Shown here: positions 11,978 to 25,627 of the stretch, piece after piece
How the letters are laid out: every line of letters starts with the position of its first letter
Numbering within the stretch: position 1 is the stretch's first letter
Program-made: the position numbers and the translations under genes
DNA from: Paramecium octaurelia
Lineage: Eukaryota; Ciliophora; Oligohymenophorea; Peniculida; Parameciidae
Assembly: GCA_905182995.1 (NCBI GenBank)
Contig: CAJJDP010000037.1
Span: 191,369 to 255,368, forward strand
Length of the DNA stretch: 64,000 bases
Direction: 5' to 3'
Notes under the pieces: generated by a model
Seen by the model: only the letters and a program-made list of their open reading frames with translations
Told to the model about the DNA's origin: nothing
Databases searched by the model: none

Positions 11978-14501
11978 ATGTCCTTTCATTCAAATAGCGA
12001 AGATTATTATTCCAATCCTTAGAATTTAGCTTCACCTAAAGGGCCATAAATATCATTAAAAAATAATATCGGAATAAATTAACCAGATTCTCAAGTTTGC
12101 TCTCTTTATTCTGAAGGAAATGAAGCCATAGAAAAAAATTTGAAGAATAATCAGTAATAGCAATCCATTATTTTAAATTCTGATACCTAATTAGAAGGCC
12201 ATAAAACTAAGACTCCATTAAATCCATTGCAAAAATTACATCAGTTGGCTACTAAAAACACTCTTGTCAAACAATTTAAATAGAGTTTATTTATGAATTC
12301 CTACATTCTATCCAAGGATTATTAGTAAAATAATATTATCAACAATTAGCGACAAAATCATGCAATTTGAATAATTCTTATCAAATAAAAATCTTGATAA
12401 TTTTTAAGATAAATCGCATCAATCAATCATCCCCGTGTTTGAAGCTTTTAGCCCTTAGATGAAAACCTGGGATTTCTTAATGATTGTACAATATCTTCTA
12501 TCATTGTGGTTCCTTCCATTCAGCATTAGCTTTTATCGATTAAATTATAATATCATTTATCTCAAAGAGATTTTGTCCATTTTTACACTACTTAACATAG
12601 CTATAACTTTAAATCGACAGATCTTCCATAAAGGAGAATATATAGCAAGTAGATAGAAAATTGTCAGACAGTATGTAAAATCAGGATTGATGGGGGATTT
12701 GATTCAGTTGATAACCTGGATAAGCCTCATATTTTTAGAATAAAAATTAGAAGATTAAATCTATATGGTGATTCTTGGGATATTTTTAGTTTTTTCTTGT
12801 ATAATTTCTCTTCTAAGGAAAACAGAGTATTATATAGATAGTTATTATAATAAAGGCAATCTCAGTAACTTTTTAGACTTATTTATACTCATCATCTAAA
12901 TTTACTATGTTGCTCATTACATGGCATGTATTTGGCATTTCGTTGGGGATCTAGGTACTTATTTAGAAGAATCTACTTGGTTAACAGAATATGGTTTCAT
13001 AAATGAGTCTATTAGTATTAAATATAATTATTCTTTTTATTGGGCAACTATGACTATGGTCACTGTTGGGTATGGCGATATAACTGCTAGAAACAAATAT
13101 GAAATTTTGACATCCAATATTATGATGATTTTCTCGAGTTGCATATTCGCATATTCAATGAATTCAATTGGGATTATTTTGAAAAGTATTAATGATAGCA
13201 AATTAAACTATAGGTATTTGTTTATTAGTAACAATAGGAGAACTATTACAAGTATAAATAGTTATATGCAACAAAATTAGGTAGATTAATCTATCTCCGA
13301 AAAGGTTAGAAACTATATCAAATACCTGCACTAAAAAGAATAAGACTCATTTGAAGATTCAGAGAATTCCCTTAAATACTTGCCTAAAGGATTGAAAAAT
13401 GAAATGAAAAGAGATATAGCATAAAAGTTGATCTAAAAAATTAAGATTCTCTAATCTAATTTTTCTCATTCTACTCTCAATGCATTAATTCACCATCTAA
13501 AAATTTAAAATTATGCGCCAGGTGAATATATTTATCATCAGAATGAATAATAACATTTTCTTTGTTATATTAATTATGGATAAGTATAAATTAATGAAGA
13601 ATAGTCATAAACTTAAATTCAAATTTTGAAATAAAATTGTACTTTCAATGAGTATGCTTTTTTTACAGAATAGTAAACAAAAACAAATGCATAAAGCTTA
13701 GGATTTACATAAATTATTAAAATTAATAGAAAAACCTTTTTAAAAATATTAAAAGATTGTTAAAAAGATCTAGAATAATTTTATAATATCAAAGATACAA
13801 TACTACTATATAATGACTATTCTCATTTTTAAAAAAAATGTTATTATTGTGGGTTGATTAAACATGAAAGTATTAATTGTCCTCTTTTAACTTATTAACC
13901 TAATAAGCTAAAATGTATAAAAAGATAATTTAAATCATCTCAAAATTAAGAAAGAAAAAGTTTTAAAAGGCATTATCACTATGTTCCATCCAGAATCAAG
14001 TTTATGGAAATTAAAAATACAATATCTTATGCTCGAGATTACTACTTTTCTGATTAAATTTTGAGTGAGAAAAATATTGATAAGAATTCAGGAAAATAAA
14101 TTAAAGATGAACTAATTTCTGAATCTCCAAATCATGAATTATTATCTCTTGAAAAAAATTTCAAGGAGGAATGTGATAATGCTCCTTAAAAAGTTTCCAA
14201 AATTCGAATTGGAAGCATTTCAGTTGAAGGAAATAATATGACTGTTAAAAGGGCAAGCAAATTGTAGAATATTTAATCACTTAATACTGAGTATAACAGA
14301 TTTGCTAACAATTAATTAGATTAATTTCTTTAAGTAGAAACGGATCTTAAAATTGATTCATTCTGTAACTATCAAAAATATATGAGACATAATAATCTAC
14401 TACAAATTTTAAAGAGTATGCAAAGATTTAGAAGAAAAACGAGAATAAGTTAAAAGAAAATAAAAATAATTGAATCAAACAAAGGTAGTTAAAAATCTTG
14501 A
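11978..14501 (+). CDS. Cyclic-nucleotide-gated-type K+ channel with CCHC tail
   Basis: About 830 residues. A long polar N-terminus is followed by several membrane segments (MIVQYLLSLWFLPFSISFYR onward), a pore with the K+ selectivity motif TMVTVGYGDITA, an S6 helix with NSIGIILK, a C-linker and a degenerate cyclic-nucleotide-binding domain (YAPGEYIYHQNEQ, FNEYAFFTEQ). After this domain comes CYYCGLIKHESINC, a perfect C-x2-C-x4-H-x4-C knuckle, then a long basic tail. One 25-nt intron near residue 115 restores the frame. Such channels set ciliary membrane potential in Paramecium. Paralogue at 33165-35695. The start lies 46 bp from the divergent ALG13 start. Confidence 0.9.
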
Positions 14502-14807
14502 TTGAATTATTATTAGATAATTTACAATAAAGTTCGATTAACTATTGTATTTAATATTCTATGTCAATTTTAATTCCCAAATTATTATTAGATTAGACGT
14601 CTAATTTTAATATCATATAAATGTTAGTTACATTTTAAAGAGTATAACAATTCAAAAAATAATGAATTTATAAATTATTAATAATTTTATACTCCATTTG
14701 CTAAGAAAATTTATGATATGATTAGTTAATTGTTATAGATTTAATCATTATTGAATTTTAATACTATTATTATAATCTTTATTATTATATCATAATATTT
14801 ATCACTT
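14502..14807. other. Intergenic spacer between convergent genes
   Basis: AT-rich 3' flanks of the K+ channel and the acyl-carrier-like gene; nothing else seen. Confidence 0.6.
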
Positions 14808-15206
14808 TCAATGACTATCATGATGGATATTAACGATGTAAAAAGCTGTTTCAATACTTGACACTAAAAATGCTCTATCTTTAATTTCAATTCCGAATTC
14901 TTTTTCGAGCGCATCATGAATGTGAATGCATGTTGCCACATCAACATAACCTGCTGCATCATTCCAATTTGTATTAAATGTGATTGGAGTTGATTCCCAC
15001 TAATTTATTATATTTTCATACTCTTTCTGGGTCAATTTTTCTCAATCTCTCTCCAACTACTTTTATGATTCTTTTTGCTGTTACAGCTGGCTTTGAAATT
15101 AATAGATTATTACATTATTGTAGACTGAACCATTAGGAAAATGATATGAATACACAGGGACTTAAGTTGATAATCCTTTAGCAAAATTAGATATCAATTT
15201 ATACAT
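14808..15206 (-). CDS. Acyl-carrier-protein-like protein lacking the phosphopantetheine serine
   Basis: About 115 residues with two introns (23 nt ending CAAAG, 22 nt ending TAG). The first 35 residues (KLISNFAKGLSTQVPVYSYH) could be a mitochondrial presequence. The rest resembles ACP: VVGERLRKIDPER, then ALEKEFGIEIKDRAFLVSSI. Where ACPs have the DSLD motif whose Ser carries the 4'-phosphopantetheine arm, this protein has AGYVDVAT, so it should not carry an acyl chain. Mitochondrial ACPs also serve as structural subunits, for example with LYR proteins in complex I, which may be the role here. Family assignment is moderate. Confidence 0.65.
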
Positions 15207-15525
15207 TATTTTATATTATTAATTTTGCACAAAGAATCTAATGATTTAGATAATCTAACAACAAAAATAAAGATAAACTAAATCATTTTATAATTATTCG
15301 ATAATTTTCTATAACAAGATAATAGATTCATTAATGAATATATTCTTGAATTAATTAGTGTACATAAAACGATCATAGATGAGATATTTTCAAATAGTTT
15401 ATTTATATGTTGCAATACATACTAGATATTAGTTTAACTGCATAGGATTGATGAATCAATATTAATAAGCATGAATAATTGATAAAATGTATTCTTATTA
15501 TATTTTATGTAATTAATATACGTGA
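15207..15525. other. Intergenic spacer
   Basis: AT-rich, between two minus-strand genes; no feature seen. Confidence 0.6.
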
Positions 15526-15981
15526 TCATTATTTCTTTGCTTAGGGTTTCTTGGTTTAAGGTTTCTTAGTTTCTTTTGGCTACTCTTTAGATTTTTCTTC
15601 TTTAGGTTATTATTTCTTTTCTTTCTTTTCTTCTTTAACTTCAACCTCAGCATCGTCTTTTAATTTCTTGATTCTCAACATACCTTATTTTGCAGATAAG
15701 CCAGCAGGTGTGCTAAATTAATAGCAATTATTATATACTTGACTTCCCAAGCTCCACCAGCAATTTACAAACCTGTCTGAGTGCATCTCCAAATACCAAT
15801 AGCTTATCGTTTTAATGAATGCTAAAAAATAGATAATTTCATTTGATACAGCTCCTGTGAAAGTATTGAAATATCTTTGATGTTGGGAAATTTCGAATTT
15901 CTTGATAATCTTTCTTAGAGAAGCACCATATCTGGTTCCATATTTTCCTGTGATTCCAACCTTCTTTGTCTTCTTTGTCAT
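15526..15981 (-). CDS. RPL37A: Large-subunit ribosomal protein eL43 (L37a), with C-terminal extension
   Basis: Starts [20 protein letters not shown] and continues [26 protein letters not shown] and AGGAWEVNTPAG, matching eL43 through its length. Two introns: 28 nt after FNTFTGA and 26 nt after WEV. The usual zinc finger (two C-x2-C pairs) is nearly gone: the first pair reads NTFTG and the second keeps only the Cys of WRCTQT. After the conserved core comes an extra tail of about 50 residues rich in Lys, Glu and Pro ([18 protein letters not shown]). This may be a divergent ohnologue or a ciliate-specific form. The start is divergent from the centrin gene, 176 bp away. Confidence 0.88.
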
Positions 15982-16157
15982 TTCAAATAAAATTTAAAAT
16001 CTTTAATTTATTTACTATTTAAATTTATTGTGAATATATGAGTATATACAAAAGGTGTGTTCTTTTGATTGACGGTTAGTTATTTATTTAGAGTATATAA
16101 ACTCTAATGCTTCAATTAATCATTTATTTTTAAATTATATAGTTAAATTTATAAACC

Positions 16158-16695
16158 ATGGCTTCATTTAAAAAATAATAATAAAAGACTCAAGCACCCT
16201 AAAAAAAGAAGGTCAAGAGCGAATTGACTGATGATTAAAAACAAGAAATTAAAGAAGCATTTGATTTATTTGATACTGATCGTTCTGGAGCAATAGATTG
16301 CCATGAAATTAAAGTTATCCTCAGAGCTCTAGGATTCGAAGTTAAAAAGTAGGAAGTATAAGCATTGATGAAGGAATATGATAGAGATGAAACTGGCAGA
16401 ATTGAATATAGTGATTATATAGAACTAAGTAACATAAATAATTCAAATTTTAGTGACTAGAAAATATTGTGAAAGAGATCCTTAAGATGAAATATTCAGA
16501 GCATTTAAATTATTTGATGATGACAACTCAGGTAAAATAACATTGAGGAAATTAAAAAAAGTATCAAAAGAATTAGGAGAAAGTTTGAGTGATTAAGAAT
16601 TATAAGCTATGATAGATGAATTTGATAAAGATGGGGATGGATAAATCAACATTGATGAGTTCCTGAGCATCATGAAATAAACAACAATTTATTGA
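16158..16695 (+). CDS. Centrin (four EF-hand calcium-binding protein)
   Basis: About 170 residues with a basic N-terminus and four EF-hand units: [46 protein letters not shown] and [15 protein letters not shown]. The spacing and the [14 protein letters not shown] entry are typical of centrins, which build contractile fibres and basal-body-associated structures; Paramecium has a large centrin family in its infraciliary lattice and basal bodies. One 25-nt intron splits the codon for Met of LMTRKY. Loops 1 and 4 keep all main ligands; loop 3 is good; loop 2 is acceptable. Confidence 0.92.
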
Positions 16696-16881
16696 ATCAA
16701 TTAATGAATATTACATATAAGACTTCATATTATTATTATTGAACAATATCATAATGTTTAGAGCATACTATTCATTGAGAAATTAAATTACTTCTTTTTC
16801 AATCAATATTACTACTACTTTATCAAAATAATTATAAACTTACAAATTAAGATAATTATTAATTTAATGTTTAAACAAACT

Positions 16882-19429
16882 TCATTATTCAATATCTATT
16901 TATTATCTTTATTTTTCAACTATATATTGTCCTCTATCAACTAGGAATCTGTAGTATTTAGCATTTGAATCATTTCCTTATTATTATATTGCAAAATCTT
17001 TAATCTCTTCCAGCCTCATTGATCGAATTAAAAGAATATTATAAAGTTTTGGATATTTTTTTACACACATCAATACTTAATCAACACATTCTAATAATTA
17101 AATAATATATTTACTCATTTCTTCAATTTAATCTAAAATCTAATGAAATTATTTTGGTTTATTTTAATGTAACATATTATTTTAATCGTTTTAATCCTAA
17201 TAATTTAAATTTTTCTCATGCTCAAAACATAAATCAATAAAATTTTAACATAGTTTTTCATCTTTAGAAATTAAATCAAATACCTTGTCTAATCTCAAGC
17301 TAGTTTACAAATAGCATTAAAACAAAATATCATATAATTAATTTTGTATTAAAATATCCTAAAATTATTCTTCTGAAATTTAATTAGAGAATTTTTGAAT
17401 TACCTAAAATTATAATGGGGATATATTTCTTTCAAACTTAAAAACTATTGATATGTCAGTAATGAGAAATTTAAATAATGAAAAGAATTCAATATTTTTT
17501 ATTTAACTCAATTTAGATAAGGCCTAAATGATTAAATTTAACCATTCTGGTTCATTAGTCCAAAATTTAGGGAATTATATCTTATTGATATCCATCTCTT
17601 CATTAATACTTGTGTAAATAATTTCCAAAATATTAAACAAATGGTGTTCTTAACCTTAGAGCCTCAATAATTATTCAATTATTGTTTAAAGATCTTCTAA
17701 TTTGGAATAAAATTATTATTCATACTAAGAAAACACTAACCATTTATTTAAGCATTCCCTTATTAATTACTTTAAGCTATCTTCATTCCAACTAATGTAC
17801 TCACCAATTTTTAAGCAAATCTTTGACCTGATTAAATTTAAGATAATTTATTAATTTTTAACTATAGTTTTTGTGTATTATTTCCAGCACTCTAATTTGT
17901 ATTAGTTTTCTTTCAATTATGTCCGGACATCTGAATATTTTGAAATTGGAGTTTCCATGAAATCCCAAACAATTTGATTTATTACTTAACAAATTATTTA
18001 TTCTGGAAATGCCTAAAATTCTAGTTTTAAGAAAGCCGAATTAGTATTTAAATGAGCAGCGAAATCTTTAAAGCCTTCCTTTAATAAATTAAAGATGATT
18101 TCATGCATACATCTTCCTTAAAAATGAGTAACTCTAATAAAAATGATAGATTTTATAATTTTACAATTGCTCAGTGCTCTCATGAAAATTTTCTTAAAGG
18201 ATATATATTTTCCCATTGGAACACACTTTCAAATAAGATAATCCATTATTTATAGAGATTCCTATACCTTATAGATTTCCAGTGAATAGTTAATGTTCTT
18301 TAAGGGATTAAGATAAATTTTTATGATAATAATTAGTATCCAAGACCGAGTAGAGGACTACTACATCGGAAGCACTTTAAAAGAAGTAAGACTGAATTTT
18401 ATTACCATGCAGTTGCAATTCATTCAAATCATCATATATTAATTTATCTAGATTTGAAAATTCAGACCTTTAATCAACAATTTCCACCTCTTTTGTAATC
18501 AATTTAAGTAGGCTGAATGAATCAATTTAATCTTTGTTTTCTACTATAGCAAGAAATATCAAATTAATTCCTCTAGAAGTCCTTGATAGATGAAAATTGC
18601 TAATATTCACTTAGCTATTTGAGTTGACTGCATCACAAACAAAAATTCTTTGGGATTGAGACTATTAGAATTGAAATCAATTTATACAATCAAATTATAT
18701 GGGTTCAGACTACACTAATAAGATTTTATTTGATTCGGCTATGTTTATTATAAGATAAGGAGTGTGTCTTCAAAAACTGTAAACTTAAAGTTGGCCCCTT
18801 TGATATAGAAGTCGAAGTTATTTTAGAACAATAGATTAGATATAAAGTTTCCTCTTTTTAGTAAAGGTTAATGATTGAATCTATTATTTTTGTTGGATAG
18901 GTTCAATGTTATTAAGTCGAAATGATCAGTCAGTATATACAAATTTAGGTCATGTTCAAGTATTTGAACCTCTTGAAATTGTAATTTTTTTCTAAGTCTA
19001 TAATCATCATTCATCTAAAATTTACAAGTTTTTTATTATTCTATAACGTCATAGCCAATTATGAAATCTTGAATTAATGAGTAATAAATACTGTTTCCAA
19101 TTAAGATCATTTGCTTTTGATCAAATTATTCATTCGCAAATTTGAAAAAGTAAATTTAAACTTTGCCGCTTTGATTTTTACCAAACAATTAAGTGAGGTC
19201 AATTTCATTAGCCTAAGTTAGTGATTAAGAATTACATCTTGCAGTCCTTCTTTGTAGAGTGTTAAATCAGAGTCTTTTTATATGGCAATCCAATCAAAAT
19301 TGCAAAATTGGACATGACTTTCTGGTTTAATTTAAAGTTTTTCTATGGATCTCCTAAATGGAACCTTTTCATTCTAATTATCTAACAAATAAGTACTTCA
19401 TCATATGATTTTGTTAAACTGAATTTCAT
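16882..19429 (-). CDS. Large beta-propeller plus alpha-solenoid protein, nucleoporin-like
   Basis: About 820 residues. The first half is beta-rich, with repeated strands such as QILEHDLNLYILTDHFDLIT and RIFVCDAVNSNSQVNISNFH; the second half is helical (LQTIIEQLLRLQGQEHHLFN, QILDQIEEMSKYIIQLLECV) and ends KYYRFLVDRGQYIVEKQRQQ. That order, propeller then solenoid, is shared by Nup133- and Nup155-type scaffold nucleoporins and by coat proteins. I favour a nucleoporin but cannot prove it by motif. At least three introns of 23-26 nt are needed near the 5' end, and a few frame joins in the middle were not individually resolved. Confidence 0.55.
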
Positions 19430-19523
19430 ATATTAATTTTTAACACAATATTTACTTCATTAATAAATGTTATTATCAAAATAAAGCTATGATGATTTTT
19501 AATAATACAACATTCACAAAACA

Positions 19524-20690
19524 ATGAAACAAGAAGAGTTCTAAATTAAGTAGATGAAGTACGAAGTTATGAAGACTTCACTCGAAGAACAAAGATAATT
19601 GTAAGAAGATATGAAAAGAAGGAATTTAGAGCTCTAATAAAAAGAAGATAACGATTAAATTCAGAGAATATAAATGATGAATAAAGAATTATCTGATCAG
19701 TAAAAGCAAAAGAAACTTTAAACCTAAGAGTCCTTATCTAAAAAATATTCGGAAATTATAGATTAAAGGAATTCTATTATAAATTAAAAAGTAAAGACAA
19801 TATCTATTTTTGTAGAGAAAGGACGACTTAAACATTGAGAATTAACTCATCGATAATGCATAAAAAGCATTGTAAGAAGAAAGATAAATCCAATATCAAA
19901 AAAAGCAATTGTAAAAATAAATTTATGATGAATAAATGAAACTGATAGAAGAAAAGAAACAGAGAGAGAGAATGAATAAAGTCTAAGAAAGAATACTATT
20001 CTAAGATTAGGCAATTAAAGATTAAGAAAGAATTATTCAGCAAGAAGAGAATTATAAAAAAGTACTCGTTTCTCCTATGATTAGTTTTATCAAAGATTGG
20101 CTGAAAGAAGTGAGCATTTGCAGGATATTTATAGGAAAAATGTTGATGATCCCAAGTCTTCGTTAGATTATATTATAAATAGACAAATCAAAGAAAAGAT
20201 GGAAAGAGAATAAGAAGAACTGAAGACTAAAAGGTAATACGATAAGAATCTTAAAGATCAATACTAAAATACCTTATCCTTATAGTTAAAAGAAAAAGAA
20301 GAAAGGAGAAAAAATCAAGATATATTGACTGCTCAAAATCAATAAGAAATTCGAAAGGCAGCTGAAAGCTTTAATGATGAACAACAGTAAGAAAGAAGAA
20401 AGAAGAGAGAGTTTTAATCTTAGTATTACGACTAATTAGCAGGTCTAGTATAAGTAAATTATATTCTATCAATTTAGGGAAGTGGCTAAAATCAACAAGA
20501 TAAAATAATTGATAATATCAGCTTATCGTAGTCGTAGGTTTATAATCCACTTACAAATCCAAATCCAAATCAGATTTAGAATCCATATATTTTAAGATAA
20601 ATTGGACTCAATAAATCAAATCATATCTAATCACCTCATTAAAGTTAATCGAAACTGGCTTAATTAGGCTAGAGCAGTCTTTTCAAATGA
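19524..20690 (+). CDS. Long coiled-coil protein, trichohyalin/plectin-homology-like
   Basis: About 360 residues, nearly all Gln/Glu/Lys/Arg-rich helix: QQEFQIKQ-type runs, KQREREMNKVQERILFQDQ style heptads, and YQRLAERSEHLQDIYRKNVD. Three introns of 23-25 nt. The last 80 residues are disordered and rich in Asn, Pro and Gln. Similar proteins in ciliates are axonemal or basal-body components. It sits directly upstream of the Aurora-like kinase, on the same strand with 52 bp between, and near the centrin and SAS-6 genes. No specific family assigned. Confidence 0.7.
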
Positions 20691-20742
20691 GGTTTATGTT
20701 TAGGCGTTATTTAAAGTTCATTTATTAATTATATTAAAAATT

Positions 20743-22287
20743 ATGCTTTGCTCTTATAAATATTGTGGTTTATCAAATAAAGCCTAATCTGATGGGGTTA
20801 TTGCATGTCCTCTATGCTATTAAACACGATATTGCTCATCAAGATGTAAGGATCTCGATTGGTATTGAGTGTTGTTAATTTTAGGACTATTTCACATAAA
20901 CTTAATTGCAAAGGAAAATAATAATAAGTGAGATAGACAGATGTAAATGATACTCAATCCACTCTCAAATCCATTGGCAAAAATATTGATGATTTCGAAA
21001 TTATAGTTAAAGATGGTAAGTCTGAATTAGGAAAAGGTAGTTATGGTTAAGTCAAACTAGTTAAAGATCGCTAAAATGGGTAGTTGTATGCAATGAAAAT
21101 AGTAATTAAATGTTTTATAAAAATAGTTAAACAAAAAGAGAATATTTGAGTATTGGTCAACAGAAAACCTAAAGAGAGAGATTAAAATTTAAAGGAGATT
21201 AACTCATCCCCATATTGTTAAACTATACCATTACTTTGAAGATAAGGAGAATGTCTATTTGATTCTTGAATTGGCAGAAAATGGAAGTTTATTTGTCTAT
21301 GTTAGAAGAAGAAAAAGGTTACCAGAAAAAGAAGCCTTTGTTTATTTCTTTTAGACCTGTCTAGGAATTGAATATCTGCATAAGAAAAATATCTTACACA
21401 GAGATCTAAAACCAGAAAATCTTTTGTTGGATAAATAAGGAAATATCAAAGTTTGTGATTTTGGTTGGTCTGCTGAGGCTAATCAATAGTCAAAAAGAAC
21501 AACATTTTGTGGTACTCTAGATTATATGGCTCCAGAAATGCTACTAAATAAACCTTATGATTTTAAATTAGATATATGGTGTTTAGGAATCTTATTATAT
21601 GAACTAATTCATGGATTTGCTCCTTTTAAAGGAAAAACCAATCAAGAAAAAGGTTAGAATATCATTAATTTGTAAACTATTGAATTTAATCAAACTTGTT
21701 CCTTCGAAGTTAAAGATCTAATTAGCAATATCCTTAAAACTAATCCAGAGGATAGATTATCGTTGCTTCAAATATTTGAACATCCCTTTATGAGGAGAAA
21801 CTATGAGAGTTATGGAATTGATTTAAATCAATACCTTAATAAAGAAGAGAAAATTGAAAACCGATCTTTGTCTCCAGTATAGGAATAATTAAAAGCCAGG
21901 TATCATTAAGATTAATAACTATTCTAGAAATTTCACCTTGCCATAACATAATTCTTCACATGAATTAAATCATCCTTCATTATCACATACATTTTCAATT
22001 TAATAAAAAGCTTCAATTGTACCAAATTATAAAAGTGTAAATTAACCAACTACTGGAACAAATACATCAATATCAACTGTATTTAACATATTTAGATATA
22101 GTATTCTCAAGACGATGATTTAAAAGCCAGAGTCAGTCGAGTTTCGTAAAGGCAACAGATGGCTTAATAATAAAGAGAAATAGGATCATTGAGACAAACC
22201 AATAGTGACCTTGGGTTTATGGATAGAGTGTTTTAAGCTTTAGGATGTTTGAATAGAGACAAGTAGTAATAAAATTAATAATTTTGA
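20743..22287 (+). CDS. MYND-type zinc finger fused to an Aurora-like kinase
   Basis: Residues 3-48 form a MYND-like finger: C3 and C8, C22-x2-C25, YC31-x3-C35, DW, H44-x3-C48. An intron (20862-20884) splits the Trp codon of the DW pair and keeps the frame. A Gln-rich linker leads to a kinase domain: [32 protein letters not shown], then DFGWSAEA and KRTTFCGTLDYMAPEM, which is the Aurora signature, and LDIWCLGILLYELIHGFAPF. A tail of about 120 residues is Ser/Gln-rich. Four introns in all. Aurora kinases drive mitotic events and ciliary disassembly; MYND fingers bind proline-rich partners. I know of no standard Aurora with such a finger. Confidence 0.87.
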
Positions 22288-22452
22288 ATTATAAATATTA
22301 CTTTGAGTGCAATTCTAATTAAATATCTTTTTCATCTTCGTACCATAAGATTGTTTAGATATGGAATTCTTAAAAACATAGTAACAAAATGATAAATTTT
22401 GTTTAAAAAGGGATTAAAAATGAGTATATATTTTAATATAATAATGGAATTT

Positions 22453-23543
<1,091 letters not shown>

Positions 23544-23683
23544 TTTATAAATTAACTATAATTTTATTTATTATTATATATCTATATTATGTGAATTATT
23601 AGGGATCTGAATTTGAATATATAACAATGAAATTAAGTATATATAAGTTTCTTTCATTAATTTAGGTTATTTTAAAATAATCT

Positions 23684-25573
23684 TCAGAAATTAAACTTAT
23701 TTTATATCGTTGCATTCGATATCTAAGATACATTATTTAGATTCTGTTAATAAGTTACACTTTAATTTCTGAAGCTTCTCTAAAAATATAAACTTGAATT
23801 TATACATCTTCTTATAAAGGAATTGGAGAGGTATACTTTGTAAAGGTTTGGCTTTTTAATGTTGAAAAACCAGGCATCTAAGCTGGTGCTTAAACTTTGG
23901 TTTCATTCAAGCATTTATTTAAATACTATATCATTTAATTATTGGATTCAAGCAGTTTCTAACTTTCCGCCAATTTGTTTTTCAGATCTAAATTAGTATT
24001 TTCTTAATCTTTGTATTTCAACTCTAAACTGTCTTTTTCTCTTCTCACTATAATTATAATCGATAAGATTATTACATTCATTAATTTGTTTGCTGCTTTA
24101 ATCATTAGCATCTTATAACTATTATACAGTTTACTCTTATTGAAGAACAACTGCATTTTTTAATTTAATTTTTTCCTTTTGTTTGCTTAACTCATTTTCT
24201 AATTTTTCAATGATTTAATTTCCCTTAATGACTTCGTCACTCATCACTGCTATTCTCTATTCAAGTTTATCAATTTGTTTCTTTTAATTATTTGCTTACT
24301 CTTCTAAAATAACCTAAAAATTTAATATAGTTATTTACATTTTACTTTTTTTCATTATCTACTAATTATTATTTATTGCTCAAGAAATCCTCCTTATCAC
24401 GTAATAATTTTTCTAATCCTTCCTTCTAGATTCTCAACTCTATGATTTATCTTTCTTAAGTAAACTTAAGAGTATCCAGTTCTTTATTTATTATTCTAAA
24501 CTCTGAATTCTCCTTTTATAATTATTAAGATTCTTATTAAATTATTGCAAATCTATTCTTCAACTCTTTTTCTTATTAAGTAAGTTGTATCTTTTATTCT
24601 GATAAATCTTAATTTATTTATTGCAATTAAATGTATTTATTTTATAATTCTAACACAATTTTTTCATATTTTTCTATTATAAATTGCTTTTCATTTTCAC
24701 TTTCTCTTTTAAAATTTGTTTCCTTACTTAAAGCTTACTCTCTAAAGTCATTTAACTTCTTTTGTTCATCCAATTATACTTATTGAAGAACAGCATTGTT
24801 ATCCTCTGTAAATTTTCTGACTTCTGATTTCAAATTCTCTAGTTCCCATTATTTCTCATCTAATTGCTCTGTTAATTTCTTGGTTTTTTTGTGCAATTCT
24901 TCATTCTCCTATTTTTCTATTGCCAATTTATTTGCTAAGAAGTATTTTAGTATATCATCTGTAGCACTTCTTAATCTCAATGATAAATGAGTTAATTTCT
25001 TGAATTCGTTATTTTCAATTACTGCAAGGTTTGATTCTCCATTCTTGGTTTCCAAAGAAACGTAGAAGCTAAAATAATCTCTTTAATTATATACTTTACT
25101 TTTTCATCTCTTTAACTATTTATGCATAATTATAATAGGTCTGCTAATTTCATAGGAAATGTTGCAAAGTCTACATGCAAACTTTATTCGTTTTTCAATG
25201 CCAAAAACTCCCCCTCATTTAAATCCAATATTTGTAAAAATGACAAGTTTGTATCATCTGTCAATTCAATTCTTAATGTTTATCCATGTGCTTATTGATT
25301 TGATTGCATAATCATTTTCAAAGTTAATTATGTATTCCAATCATCAGTCAATTATTTAACTTTAACTGGTATTTATAATGTGAATAGCTCTTTCGACACC
25401 ATCGTTACAGGAGCATTAACAAAACTAACATTGACTGATTAGGGTTTATTGCTCATTTGCTCATATTTTAATTTTTAAGAAGACTGAAAATCATTCATAT
25501 TGGTCGTAGATTTAACAGGAGTCTATTGCACTCCAAATTCAATTCTCTTGAAATTGCCTCTATAATCCTACAT
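23684..25573 (-). CDS. SAS6: SAS-6, centriole cartwheel protein
   Basis: The N-terminal head contains the PISA signature: LSFLQILDLNEGEFLALKNE, LHVDFATFPMKLADLLQLC, then FYVSLETKNG and VIENNEFKKLTHLSLRLRSA. A coiled-coil of about 350 residues follows, ending QMIQYLNKCLNETKVQAPA and a short unstructured tail. SAS-6 dimers assemble through head-head contacts into the ninefold cartwheel hub of new basal bodies. A 26-nt intron lies just before FYVSLE. The N-terminus carries about 55 extra polar residues (MQDYRGNFKRIEFGVQQTP) before the usual start of the head. Co-oriented with PKA. Confidence 0.93.
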
Positions 25574-25627
25574 GTAATTTTTATTTTAAATTTTAACTGT
25601 AAATTAATAGGAAAATTTTCATATAAA

